Source: Senimuribacter sp049852125
GTDB taxonomy: Bacteria; Bacillota; Clostridia; Peptostreptococcales; Anaerovoracaceae
Direction: 5' to 3'
DNA length: 64,000 bases
Assembly (NCBI RefSeq): GCF_049852125.1
Contig: NZ_CP187532.1
Span: 558,001 to 622,000 of the forward strand
Under the pieces are notes generated by a model. It ran no database searches. It was not told the DNA's origin and saw only the letters and a program-made list of their open reading frames with translations. The translations under genes and the position numbers were made by a program. Shown in pieces: positions 32,936 to 41,782 of the stretch. How positions within the stretch are numbered: the first letter of the stretch is position 1; every line of letters begins with the position of its first letter.

Positions 32936-34558
32936 TTATATTTCTGCAAACAATTCCGGATGAAGCCTATAACAGGCGACTGCCTGGTACATCAAATGGT
33001 TTGCTAGGGTATCGTCGGTTTTGAAATTGGTGATAGCGCGAATTTTTGTCAGCCGGTACTGAATGGTGTTTCTGTGGACGTAAAGTCTTGCGGCGGTGCT
33101 TTTTACATCGCAGTCCTCGTCCAGGTAAAACACGGTGAGGGTTTCCAGAAGGGCGTCGCTGTCCGCGTCCTGCAACAGCGGCTTCAAAATATTGCGGCAG
33201 ATGCGGAAGGCGTCCGCCTTTTCCCGGCAAAGGGTTTCACACTGGTGCGCAAATAAAATATCACCGTAGGAGAATAACTTTTGTCCTGGAAACATGCGGA
33301 TTGCAAGGGGAATGGTCTCACTGTACAAAAGATAGGTCCTGCGGGTTTCTTCCGCCTGATTGTCGCAGGGGAAGAAGGATATTGTGTAGCTTTTGCAAAG
33401 TGAATCCAGTCGTTTTGTCATGTCTTGCAGGTACTCTTTGTCGGTGCTGGTGGCGGAGGAATACATGATAAAGCTGACGATAAGGGATTCGTAGGTATCC
33501 ACGATAACGGTTTTATCCCAATCCTCGGAGCAGGCTTTGATCTGCTGCACCATTTCTCTGCGCAGACGAAGTTTTGTTCGCGGCTCCAGCCCCTCAAAGA
33601 CAGGGCGCAGGAACACAGAAGTATTGATGGACTGAATGTTGATAGAAAGCTTTGCGGAGATCTGGCGCATTTTCTCTGCATCGCCGTCCAGGATGGAGGA
33701 GATCAGAGAGTTTTCCAGAATGTTGCCTGCGTCCATATTCCAAAGCTTGGAGAAAATTTCTAAAAGCTCGACGATGTTGTACATGTCGTCCATGGTGAGA
33801 AAACCCAATTCATCGATGGCGTAGATGGAAAAGTTACGGTATTCAAAAATAGTAAAGGGCAGACGGAAAATGCGCAGCGTCCGTCCCTGCCAAAACGTTT
33901 CCGCGCCGTGACTGTCTGAGCAGTCGGTTTCTTCGTAAAGCCGGTGAATGTCAGCAGCGGTGATATCGTTTGCGGCAGGATATTTGGACAGGCAGACGTT
34001 GTTCATCGCCGTATCAGAAAGAAGCACCGTACATTTCAGCGAGTCGCTGATAAGACGCAGCAGGCTGGGCAGATTTTTGCGGTCCTCCGGCAGTCGTGAA
34101 AACAGGGCGACGACGTTGTTGATCAGGTCTTTCTCTTTGCTGCGCGCGTGAAAGATGGCGTTGTAGACATCGTAAAGGACTTCTCGATAGAAGCAGTCCA
34201 TGCGGCCTTTTGGCATGGCGATTAGAGGAAAGCCCAGGCGGTCTGCCGTTTCGATTAAAGACGGATGAATTTCTTTGAGAAAAATGCCCTCATAGTAGAT
34301 GACTACGGCGGCGTCGCCGATGCTGTGCATGTATTCGAGATGACGGCGCTGTAGTTCATAGTCGCCCGCAATGCCCCGAAAAGAAGTCAGGGTCAGGTCG
34401 CCGTCGTTGACGGCGGGGTCCAGAGAAAACAGCGAAACATCGTAGATTTCCAGCACGGAAACATTGTTGACGATATGGTTTAGACCCTTTTCTCCGGCAA
34501 GCACTCTGGCATTGCGCAGGGAAGGCAGCTGCAGGCAGTCGGAAACAGTAAGACTCAT
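32936..34558 (-). CDS. PucR-family transcriptional regulator
   Basis: 540 residues. The N-terminal PucR domain (LTVSDCLQLPSLRNARVLAG, DLTLTSFRGIAGD) is followed by a GGDEF-like linker and a C-terminal HTH_30 (DVKSTAARLYVHRNTIQYRL). PucR proteins activate purine degradation and related catabolic genes in response to pathway intermediates. It is divergent from the NCS1 permease gene, with an operator-like dyad between them, so it is the expected regulator of that cluster. Confidence 0.88.
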   Translation of the reverse strand: MSLTVSDCLQLPSLRNARVLAGEKGLNHIVNNVSVLEIYDVSLFSLDPAVNDGDLTLTSFRGIAGDYELQRRHLEYMHSIGDAAVVIYYEGIFLKEIHPSLIETADRLGFPLIAMPKGRMDCFYREVLYDVYNAIFHARSKEKDLINNVVALFSRLPEDRKNLPSLLRLISDSLKCTVLLSDTAMNNVCLSKYPAANDITAADIHRLYEETDCSDSHGAETFWQGRTLRIFRLPFTIFEYRNFSIYAIDELGFLTMDDMYNIVELLEIFSKLWNMDAGNILENSLISSILDGDAEKMRQISAKLSINIQSINTSVFLRPVFEGLEPRTKLRLRREMVQQIKACSEDWDKTVIVDTYESLIVSFIMYSSATSTDKEYLQDMTKRLDSLCKSYTISFFPCDNQAEETRRTYLLYSETIPLAIRMFPGQKLFSYGDILFAHQCETLCREKADAFRICRNILKPLLQDADSDALLETLTVFYLDEDCDVKSTAARLYVHRNTIQYRLTKIRAITNFKTDDTLANHLMYQAVACYRLHPELFAEI

Positions 34559-34734
34559 AAAATGACCTCCGTAACGTGTGATACCTATATTCTAGTCCAG
34601 GACGAAATGGAATGCAAGAATTGATTGTATCGATGTATAAATGAAAGAGAAAAACTATGAATTTTTGGCTGAATTTTTGCGTCGTTGTTGTTTACGTGCA
34701 CAAAAATAGAAAGACTTTTTCCGCAATTAGGCCA

Positions 34735-34792
34735 ATGACAAGGGAATGCCCATACTGTTATACTTACGGTAACGCAATGATCCCTTGTTATT
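34735..34792 (+). promoter_or_regulatory. Promoter and dyad of the NCS1 permease cluster
   Basis: ATGACA (34735-34740), 18 bases, TATACT (34759-34764). The dyad ACAAGGGA / TCCCTTGT (34738-34745, 34781-34788) brackets the -10 region and reaches to eight bases before the ribosome site. It fits a PucR operator, and as RNA could fold into a leader hairpin. Confidence 0.5.
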
Positions 34793-34809
34793 TTGAAAGG
34801 AGAAGACAA

Positions 34810-36099
34810 ATGGCTGAAGCAAAGAAAAGTCATGTTGAAACCATCACGCTGGAACAGGTTCCAGACAGTGAGAAAAAAAGCTGGCCTTCCATCGCCTTTA
34901 TCTGGGCGGGGAACGTCATTTGTGTACCGGCGCTGATGGTAGGCGCTATGGTATCCGCCGGGCTGAATTTTAAAGAATCCATTCTGGCGATGTTTATCGG
35001 TTATGGCATCGTCGTCGCGCTGATGATGCTGATCGCGGCGCAGTCAGCACAGACTGGAAGACCGACGGTCATCGCAGTATCCAGAGCGCTGGGAGACAGA
35101 GGTTCTCAGTACACCTTATCCCTGATCATCGCAATTTCCATGATCGGTTGGTACGGGTATCAGACCATCGTCTGTGCATCTTCCTTCTGCTCGTTGATGC
35201 AGTCCAGTTTTGGAATCGCGTTCCCTGAATGGCTGGCATGTATCATCTGGGGTACGCTGATGCTGATTACAGCCTTTTACGGAATCGGGCTGACGAAGAT
35301 TCTCAACGTGGTCAGTGTACCGCTTTTATTCGTATTTCTGATTTACGGTGTGTCTATCGCCCTGGAAGACGGCGGCGCGGCGGTTCTGTCCGCGTATCAG
35401 CCGGAAGGTGGCGGCGGTATGATGGTCGGCATCACTATTTCCGTCGGCGGCTTTATCTCCGGCGCAGCTACCTGCGGCGACTATAATCGTTACAGCAAAG
35501 ATGGAAAGAGCGCTGCCCTTTCTTGTCTGTTCGGCGTCATTCCGGCAGGCGTGGGCGCGTTGGCATGCGGCGCGATTCTGTCCATCTGCTCCGGCGATTC
35601 CGATATTACTGTGATGTTTGCCAACGTAGGGCTGCCTGCTGCCGGCATGCTGGTGCTGATTCTGGCAACATGGACGACCAACGTAGGAAACGCTTATTCC
35701 GCAGGAATTGCAGTCGTAGATATTTTTAAGATGAGAGACGATCGCAGAGCGATTGTGACCGCAATCTGCGGCATCATCGGGATTCTGCTCTCTCTGGGCG
35801 GCATCGTATACTATTTCGTGGATTTCCTGTCCATTCTCAGCTATCTGATCACACCGATCTGCGCGGTTCTCATTGCAGACTACTGGGTGATGGGACGCGG
35901 TAAAAGCGAAGGCTGGGAACCGTTCCCGGGCGTCAACTGGCTGGGCGTGGTCGCATGGATCTGCGGCGCGCTGACTACATATTTTGACAAGTTCTTCATT
36001 CCGGAACTGGTCGGCATTGCTGTTACCATTGTTATCTACTGGATTTTGTGCACTGTCGTGAAAAATCCGAAGTACAATCCGTTTGCGAAGGAGGCATAG
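34810..36099 (+). CDS. NCS1-family nucleobase/hydantoin permease (CodB-like)
   Basis: 429 residues from ATG 34810, with AAAGGAG upstream; the longer frame to 34657 has no ribosome site. About 12 helices. PSIAFIWAGNVICVPALMVG and GFISGAATCGDYNRYSKDGK are NCS1 landmarks (cytosine, hydantoin, allantoin and related cation symporters). The substrate is not decided by sequence; neighbours point to a hydantoin-like or nucleobase-derived compound. Confidence 0.88.
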   Translation: MAEAKKSHVETITLEQVPDSEKKSWPSIAFIWAGNVICVPALMVGAMVSAGLNFKESILAMFIGYGIVVALMMLIAAQSAQTGRPTVIAVSRALGDRGSQYTLSLIIAISMIGWYGYQTIVCASSFCSLMQSSFGIAFPEWLACIIWGTLMLITAFYGIGLTKILNVVSVPLLFVFLIYGVSIALEDGGAAVLSAYQPEGGGGMMVGITISVGGFISGAATCGDYNRYSKDGKSAALSCLFGVIPAGVGALACGAILSICSGDSDITVMFANVGLPAAGMLVLILATWTTNVGNAYSAGIAVVDIFKMRDDRRAIVTAICGIIGILLSLGGIVYYFVDFLSILSYLITPICAVLIADYWVMGRGKSEGWEPFPGVNWLGVVAWICGALTTYFDKFFIPELVGIAVTIVIYWILCTVVKNPKYNPFAKEA

Positions 36100-36103
36100 A
36101 GAG

Positions 36104-37048
36104 ATGAGCAAAACATATGAAGCTGCGAAGATTTCCATCGAATCCTGCATGGGTGTGAAACCGGGCGAAAAGTTCCTGCTTCTCACCGATGTAGAGCAGA
36201 TCGATCTGGCAAAGGAATTTGTAAAAGCCGGCAATGACCTGGGCGTTGAAACCGTAATGGTTTGCGGTCCTGTGCATCAGGGCGGAGAAATGCCGGCGCT
36301 TTCTAAGGCGGCTATCGATCAGGCGGAGGTCTGCATGATGATTACCACCGGTTCTTATACCCACACAAAGGGCAGAGCCGAGGCGACGGAACGAGGCTGC
36401 AGAATTGCTTCCATGCCGGGCATCACCGAAGAAATCGTACAAAATACCCTGGGCGCTGATTACGACGAAGTAGAGCGCATCGGAACGATTCTGGCGGAAA
36501 AGCTGACAAAAGCAGAGAAGATTCATATTACCACGGAGGCGGGTACAGATTTGACCCTTTACTGCGGCAGCAGAACGGGTATCGCCGATACCGGAAAGCT
36601 GACGGAGAAAGGCGCTTTCGGCAATTTACCTGCCGGCGAAGCTATGGTTGCACCCATTGAAACAAAGGGAGACGGCAAATTAGTCGTAGATGGTGTGATC
36701 GCAGATTTTAAGGTGATGGAGGAACCGCTGACGCTGACCTTCCAGGACGGCAGAATTGTAAAGACGGAAGGTCCTGACGCGGAAACCTTTGATGCTTTTG
36801 TGGCTCAGTTTGAGGATACCGCGCGGCAGGTCTGTGAATTCGGCATCGGTACCAACCCGACCTGCACGATTATGGGCAACGGTCTGGTAGATGAGAAAGT
36901 ATTCGGCACCATTCACATTGCCTGCGGAAACAATTTGTTCATGGGCGGGCAGCAGGACTGCGATATGCACTACGACATGATCATCAACGCGCCGACGGTG
37001 TGGATTGATGAGGAATGTGTCATGGACCACGGAAACCATATTTATTAA
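36104..37048 (+). CDS. M29 aminopeptidase-like metalloprotein
   Basis: 314 residues from ATG 36104 (AAGGAGG upstream). Candidate metal ligands of the M29/AmpT fold are Glu in CEFGIGTNP, His in GTIHIACGNN and His/Asp in DMHYDMII. The family contains leucyl aminopeptidases and also the 2,5-dihydroxypyridine dioxygenase NicX, so the reaction may be hydrolysis of a small amide or ring chemistry. Between an NCS1 permease and DUF917, hydrolysis of an N-carbamoyl or small peptide-like product is a reasonable guess. Confidence 0.72.
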   Translation: MSKTYEAAKISIESCMGVKPGEKFLLLTDVEQIDLAKEFVKAGNDLGVETVMVCGPVHQGGEMPALSKAAIDQAEVCMMITTGSYTHTKGRAEATERGCRIASMPGITEEIVQNTLGADYDEVERIGTILAEKLTKAEKIHITTEAGTDLTLYCGSRTGIADTGKLTEKGAFGNLPAGEAMVAPIETKGDGKLVVDGVIADFKVMEEPLTLTFQDGRIVKTEGPDAETFDAFVAQFEDTARQVCEFGIGTNPTCTIMGNGLVDEKVFGTIHIACGNNLFMGGQQDCDMHYDMIINAPTVWIDEECVMDHGNHIY

Positions 37049-37099
37049 GAACGGCGTTGTGAAGATAAATTTGTAAGGTAGATTTGAGAGGTAAAGAAA

Positions 37100-38224
37100 A
37101 TGGCGAAAGAATTAAGACGTGAAGAATTGACGAGTATCGTTTACGGCTCCAGCTTTTACGGCGGTGGCGGCGGCGGATCCGCAGAAGAAGGATTGGCGCT
37201 GATTGAAGCCATGTATGCAGAAGATCCTGACGCGTGTATCAAAATGATCGACATTGACGAAATGGACGACGATCCGAAGGTAGTGTCCACCATGATCGCG
37301 GCGCTGGGTTCTCCAGTTGCGACAAAGGGCAGAACTTTCCAGGACGAATCGGTCAATGCAGTAAAGGGTATGAGCGAGGAAGCGAGATTCCTGGGCAAGG
37401 AATTGAAATATGTGTATTCCGGCGAAATGGGCGGCGGTAACACCATGCTTCCTCTGTACGCTGCGTGGAAGTGCGGGCTGCCGATTATCGATACGGATGG
37501 AAACGGCCGCGCTGTGCCTGAACTGAATACGGGACTGCTGCCGGTACACGGCGTGCCGACCAGCCCGGTGATTTTAGCCAGCGAAGCGGGAGACACCATG
37601 GTGGCGAGAACAGAAGATCCGATGGATGGCGCTGCCTGTGAAAAAATCGCGAGATATATGTGTCAGGCATTTGATCAGGGCATCGGCTTTGCCGCATGGA
37701 TGATGAACAAAGAGCAGCATCTGGCGGCATCCGCGCTGGGACAGATGACCCTGGCAGTCGAAGTCGGTGATATTCTGAGAAAGACGCCGGCGGCAGAGGC
37801 TGTAGATAAGCTGAAGTCCTACTTTGCGGCAAAAGAAATTCCGTTTGAGGCCATTGTTTCTGAAGGCGCCATTGTGGATATTGAAATCGATTCTGCCGGA
37901 GGCTTTGATACGGGCGTAACCACAGTGCGCGCCGATAACGGTGAGGAGTTTAAGGTGATTTTTCAGAATGAAAACCTGTATGTGCAGGCTGAGGGAGAAA
38001 CCCTCGTGACGATTCCGAGCATTATTTCCACCCTGGATTTGACCGATGCAAAGAACGCAGTGCCTGTCTCCAACAGTGAAACCTATGTGGGACAGAGAAT
38101 CGCTTTGACCGGGACCAAAGCAAATCCGCGCTGGTATGACCTGCCGGAGTGCTACGGTTGCTGGAATGAAGTGATGATCAGCGCTGATTACAGAAACGCG
38201 AAACCGGAAGTGAAGTTCTGGTAA
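37100..38224 (+). CDS. DUF917-family protein (thiohydantoin desulfurase-like)
   Basis: 374 residues. The N-terminus LRREELTSIVYGSSFYGGGGGG and later YSGEMGGGNTMLPLYAAWK are diagnostic of DUF917, named in Pfam for S-methyl thiohydantoin desulfurase and often sited beside hydantoinases and NCS1 permeases. AGAGGT precedes the ATG. It ends the PucR-controlled cluster. A role in opening or desulfurising a hydantoin-like ring is inferred from the family, not shown. Confidence 0.82.
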   Translation: MAKELRREELTSIVYGSSFYGGGGGGSAEEGLALIEAMYAEDPDACIKMIDIDEMDDDPKVVSTMIAALGSPVATKGRTFQDESVNAVKGMSEEARFLGKELKYVYSGEMGGGNTMLPLYAAWKCGLPIIDTDGNGRAVPELNTGLLPVHGVPTSPVILASEAGDTMVARTEDPMDGAACEKIARYMCQAFDQGIGFAAWMMNKEQHLAASALGQMTLAVEVGDILRKTPAAEAVDKLKSYFAAKEIPFEAIVSEGAIVDIEIDSAGGFDTGVTTVRADNGEEFKVIFQNENLYVQAEGETLVTIPSIISTLDLTDAKNAVPVSNSETYVGQRIALTGTKANPRWYDLPECYGCWNEVMISADYRNAKPEVKFW

Positions 38225-38230
38225 AAATAG

Positions 38231-38265
38231 AAGCCCCGCTGGCGCTGTGCGCGCTGACGGGGCTT
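38231..38265. terminator. Bidirectional terminator
   Basis: AAGCCCCG / CGGGGCTT (38231-38238, 38258-38265) with GC-rich inner pairing, between convergent DUF917 and AIM24-like genes. Confidence 0.8.
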
Positions 38266-38283
38266 GCATATTTAAGGAACGAT

Positions 38284-38964
38284 TTAGTTACCGGTAGGAA
38301 TAAAAGGTCTGACAGCGCCTGCGACCACGTTAATCGGCATGGTTTGCAGAATGATTTTGCCAGGACCCTTCACAAGAGTATTGAAGATGCCTTCGCCGCC
38401 GAAGAGCATGTTCTTTACGCCTGGGACAGAAACGATATCCATAGAACAGGTAGATTCCATAGCGGCCAGATAGCCAGTATCTATAATCATCTCCTGTCCC
38501 GGAGCTAAATTATATTCTACTGCGTAGCCATCAATTTCAACAAAGGCAATACCACGGCCGGACAGCCTTTGCATGATGAAGCCTTCGCCGCCGAAAAAGC
38601 CTGCGCCGGCTCTCTTTTGAAAGAAAATCGATAGATCTACTGTTGCTTCGCTGGCCAGAAATGCGCTTTTCTGTACGATCATTTCGTGTCCGGGATTGAT
38701 GTCGAAGGCTTTGATAGAACCTGGAAAACTGGAGGCAAAAGCGATCTGTCCGCTGCCTCCCTGAGCGGTATAGCGATTTTGGAATAACGTGTCTCCGGAG
38801 AAAACGCGGCCTAGCGCCCGACCGATACCTCCGTTAGAAGTGGTTTCCATTTTCATGTTTGGTGTCATCCAGCTCATGGCGCCGCTCTCTGTAATCAGGG
38901 TTTCACCTGCTTCTACGTCGCAAATGACAGCAGGCAGAGGTTCTCCTACGATTGTATATTTCAT
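38284..38964 (-). CDS. AIM24 / TIGR00266-family protein
   Basis: 226 residues. Glycine-rich beta-helical protein: MKYTIVGEPLPAVICDVEAG, ETLITESGAMSWMTPNM, FGGEGFIMQRLSGRGIAFVE and IPTGN at the C-terminus are family hallmarks. Molecular function unknown; possibly membrane-associated. Single gene with GGAGCAC upstream. Confidence 0.88.
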   Translation of the reverse strand: MKYTIVGEPLPAVICDVEAGETLITESGAMSWMTPNMKMETTSNGGIGRALGRVFSGDTLFQNRYTAQGGSGQIAFASSFPGSIKAFDINPGHEMIVQKSAFLASEATVDLSIFFQKRAGAGFFGGEGFIMQRLSGRGIAFVEIDGYAVEYNLAPGQEMIIDTGYLAAMESTCSMDIVSVPGVKNMLFGGEGIFNTLVKGPGKIILQTMPINVVAGAVRPFIPTGN

Positions 38965-39061
38965 AAAGTGCTCCTTTCAGCAGTGTTTTGATAATTTTAT
39001 TGTAGCAGACAGGGAAACTGGTGTAAAGGTGAAAAATATGTTTTAAAATGGGATATAATTG

Positions 39062-39070
39062 TGGTATACT
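39062..39070 (+). promoter_or_regulatory. Extended -10 promoter of glnS
   Basis: TGGTATACT (39062-39070) gives an extended -10 (TG-N-TATACT), 35 bases before ATG 39105; no good -35 is seen. Confidence 0.5.
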
Positions 39071-39104
39071 AAATCTATTGATAACAATATTTGGAGGAAA
39101 CGAC

Positions 39105-40754
39105 ATGACAGAACCTGTTTCAACGAATTTTATTCATAGTATTATTGATAAGGACCTGGAATCCCAGAAGAACGGAGATACGGTATATACCCGTTTTCCG
39201 CCGGAACCCAACGGCTACCTGCATATCGGTCACGCCAAGGCGATCTGCATTAACTTCGGCACTGCTGAGAAGTATGGCGGCATGTGCAATTTGCGGTACG
39301 ACGATACTAACCCGGTTAAAGAAGATGTAGAATACGTCAGCGCTATTGAGGAAGATATTCGCTGGCTGGGCTTTAAGTGGGATAAGCTGCTTTGGGCATC
39401 CAACTATTTTGATAAGATGTACGAAGCGGCGGTTGAGTTGATTAAAAAAGGAAAGGCTTACGTTTGCAATCTGGATGCGGAGCAGATGAAGGAATATCGC
39501 GGCACTTTGACCTGTGCAGGTATGGAAAGCCCTTGCAGAAATCAGACGGTTGAGGAAAATCTGAAGCTCTTTGAGGAAATGAAGGCAGGCAAATACGCTG
39601 ACGGCGAGCGGGTGCTGCGTGCGAAAATCGATATGTGCTCCCCTAATATCAATATGAGAGACCCCGTTATCTATAGAATCGCTCATAATCCTCCTCATCA
39701 CAATACGGGAGATAAGTGGTGCATCTATCCGATGTACGATTTTGCGCATCCGATAGAAGATGCGATTGAGGGGATTACTCATTCTCTTTGCTCTTTGGAA
39801 TTTGAGGATCACAGACCGCTTTACGAGTGGGTTCTCAGGGAAGTAGGCTGGTGGGAAAACCCGCCGCAGCAGATTGAATTTGCCAGACTGAATATTACCA
39901 ACACGGTCATGAGCAAGCGTTATCTGCGCAGTTTTGTGGAAGACGGCGTTGTAGACGGCTGGGATGACCCAAGAATGCCGACCCTTGCAGGTATGCGCCG
40001 CAGAGGCTATACGCCGGAGTCCATCAGGGATTTCTGCGAACGAGTCGGTGTGGCTAAATCCAACAGTACGGTGGAAATCTCTTTGCTGGAGCATTGCATC
40101 CGTGAGGATTTAAAGACGAAAGTTGAAAGCAGAAATGTTATCGAAAATCCGATTAAGGTTGTGATTACTAACTATCCAGAAGATAAGACCGAGATGATCG
40201 AACTGGAAAACAATAAGGAAGTACCGGAAATGGGTACCCGTGAGATTCCATTTTCCAGAGAACTTTATGTAGATGGCGCGGACTTTATGGAAGTACCGGC
40301 GAAGAAGTATTTCAGACTGTTCCCGGGCAACGAAGTTCGGTTTAAGGGCGCTTACTTCATTAAGTGCGAGGAGGTTGTTAAGAATGAGGACGGCTCCATC
40401 AAGGAGCTACGCTGCACCTATGACCCGCAGACTAGAAGCGGCAGTGGTTTTGAAGGACGTAAGGTGAAAGGAACGATTCATTTTGTGGATGCGCGGACGG
40501 CAGTGAAAGTGAAGATTCGCAATTACAGCTATCTGATGGTGCCGGACGAGAACGGTGAAAATGTGCTGAACCCGAATTCTGTTGAGGAAACCTGGGGTTA
40601 TGCTGAGCCGTCACTGGCTGAAGCGGCGCCGGGCGAGCGGTTCCAGTTCTTCCGTCACGGTTACTATGTGGCAGACAGCAAGCTGACGACCGATACCGAA
40701 AAGGTCTTCAACCGGATCGTCGATTTGAAGAGCTCCTGGAAGCCGGCAAAATAA
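39105..40754 (+). CDS. glnS: Glutaminyl-tRNA synthetase
   Basis: 549 residues. HIGH-type motif PPEPNGYLHIGHAKAI, KMSKS-type motif VMSKRYLR, and the GlnRS discriminators RYDDTNP and the CIYPMYDFAHPIEDAIEG stretch. It charges tRNA-Gln directly. Many Clostridia instead use GatCAB transamidation, so its presence is informative. The start follows TTGGAGG. Confidence 0.95.
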   Translation: MTEPVSTNFIHSIIDKDLESQKNGDTVYTRFPPEPNGYLHIGHAKAICINFGTAEKYGGMCNLRYDDTNPVKEDVEYVSAIEEDIRWLGFKWDKLLWASNYFDKMYEAAVELIKKGKAYVCNLDAEQMKEYRGTLTCAGMESPCRNQTVEENLKLFEEMKAGKYADGERVLRAKIDMCSPNINMRDPVIYRIAHNPPHHNTGDKWCIYPMYDFAHPIEDAIEGITHSLCSLEFEDHRPLYEWVLREVGWWENPPQQIEFARLNITNTVMSKRYLRSFVEDGVVDGWDDPRMPTLAGMRRRGYTPESIRDFCERVGVAKSNSTVEISLLEHCIREDLKTKVESRNVIENPIKVVITNYPEDKTEMIELENNKEVPEMGTREIPFSRELYVDGADFMEVPAKKYFRLFPGNEVRFKGAYFIKCEEVVKNEDGSIKELRCTYDPQTRSGSGFEGRKVKGTIHFVDARTAVKVKIRNYSYLMVPDENGENVLNPNSVEETWGYAEPSLAEAAPGERFQFFRHGYYVADSKLTTDTEKVFNRIVDLKSSWKPAK

Positions 40755-40810
40755 GGCGGGGACGGATCTTGACGGGACCGAACGGATCGCCATTAGAAAA
40801 AATATGCAGA

Positions 40811-40862
40811 ATCCTCTTTGTGGATAAAACCACAGAGAGGATTTTTTTTTTTTTTTTTTTTT
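40811..40862 (+). terminator. glnS terminator with a 21-T tract
   Basis: Stem AATCCTCT...AGAGGATT with inner TGTGG / CCACA (40810-40843) runs into 21 consecutive T residues (40842-40862). The tract is far longer than termination needs and its last two T belong to the TTGACA of the next promoter, so length change there could alter that promoter. Confidence 0.85.
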
Positions 40863-40933
40863 GACACGAATATGGATTTATTTTACATTAATGTAAAATA
40901 AAATTTGAAATGCGTACGCGAGTATGATATGAT
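40861..40933 (+). promoter_or_regulatory. Two overlapping promoters with a perfect 26-bp palindrome
   Basis: TTGACA (40861-40866)-N17-TACATT (40884-40889), and TTGAAA (40905-40910)-N17-TATGAT (40928-40933). The 26-bp palindrome TTTATTTTACATT / AATGTAAAATAAA (40877-40902) covers the first -10 and abuts the second -35. Such a symmetric site is expected for a dimeric repressor. It serves the nuclease-like gene at 40961. Confidence 0.7.
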
Positions 40934-40960
40934 GTAAGAAATTGGAAAAGAAGAGAGGCC

Positions 40961-41761
40961 ATGGGTGTATTTTTGGACTTGGTGGAAGAAGAATTGAGAG
41001 AACAGCGGAAACTGCGGCAGCAGAGTGAGAAAGCGCTGGCACGAGCCCCGGCGGGGTATTTGAAGAACCGACCCAGGAAAAGTGGGATTGCGTTTTATGC
41101 GTGCAAAAATAATAATGGGAAAAGTTATGCCGAGAATATCAGTCAGAATAGCCGACAGATTGAAAAACTAGCCCAAAAGAAATTGCAGCAGCAAATTTTG
41201 CGAACGGCAGAAATCAATATTGCAGCGTTAGAAACACTCCAGAAGATATATCAAGAGAATCAATATCTGGATATCATTGAAAGTATTCCTCAGACTTACA
41301 GAGATGCATTTCAATATTTGGCAGTTGATAAGCTAAAAGCGGCTCAATCGGGTATGCCAATACAATTGAATTTTGACGAAAAATATCATATTCATGAAAC
41401 GGTATGTGGTTTGTTGGTGCGATCTAAATCTGAGGTGATTATTGTGAATACGCTAGTCAAATACAACATTCCTTTTCTATATGAAAAGTGATTTCCATAT
41501 CCGAATGCAAGAGGATATTATTTTGAACCGGATTTTACCTTTGAATTGCCAACTGGTGAAATTATAATCTGGGAACATCTAGGACTTCTGAAAAATGAAG
41601 ATTATAGCATACGTACAGGAGAAAAATTAATGACTTATCAAAAACATGGATTTTGAATTGGACGCAATTTAATTCTTACGCAAGATGATGAAAAAGCAAA
41701 CTGCAGTAGCGGGTATATCGATGAAATTGTAAGGACGCAGTTGCTTCCTTACTTTAGATAG
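40961..41761 (+). pseudogene. Nuclease-like (PD-(D/E)XK-type) hypothetical gene with two in-frame TGA codons
   Basis: ATG 40961 follows GAGAGG. The frame is open for 176 codons, then TGA at 41489-41491 (after FLYEK), continues FPYPNARGYYFEPDFTFELP, meets TGA at 41654-41656 (after QKHGF), continues IGRNLILTQDDEKANC and ends with TAG 41759-41761. The RSKSE...PDFTF...IIIWEHLG...K order resembles a PD-(D/E)XK nuclease core that homologues carry with Trp, Arg or similar at the TGA sites. The tail after each TGA keeps protein-like sequence, so the mutations look recent. Normal product would be 265 residues plus. Confidence 0.7.
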
Positions 41762-41782
41762 ACCAAATGATTTTGACGAATT

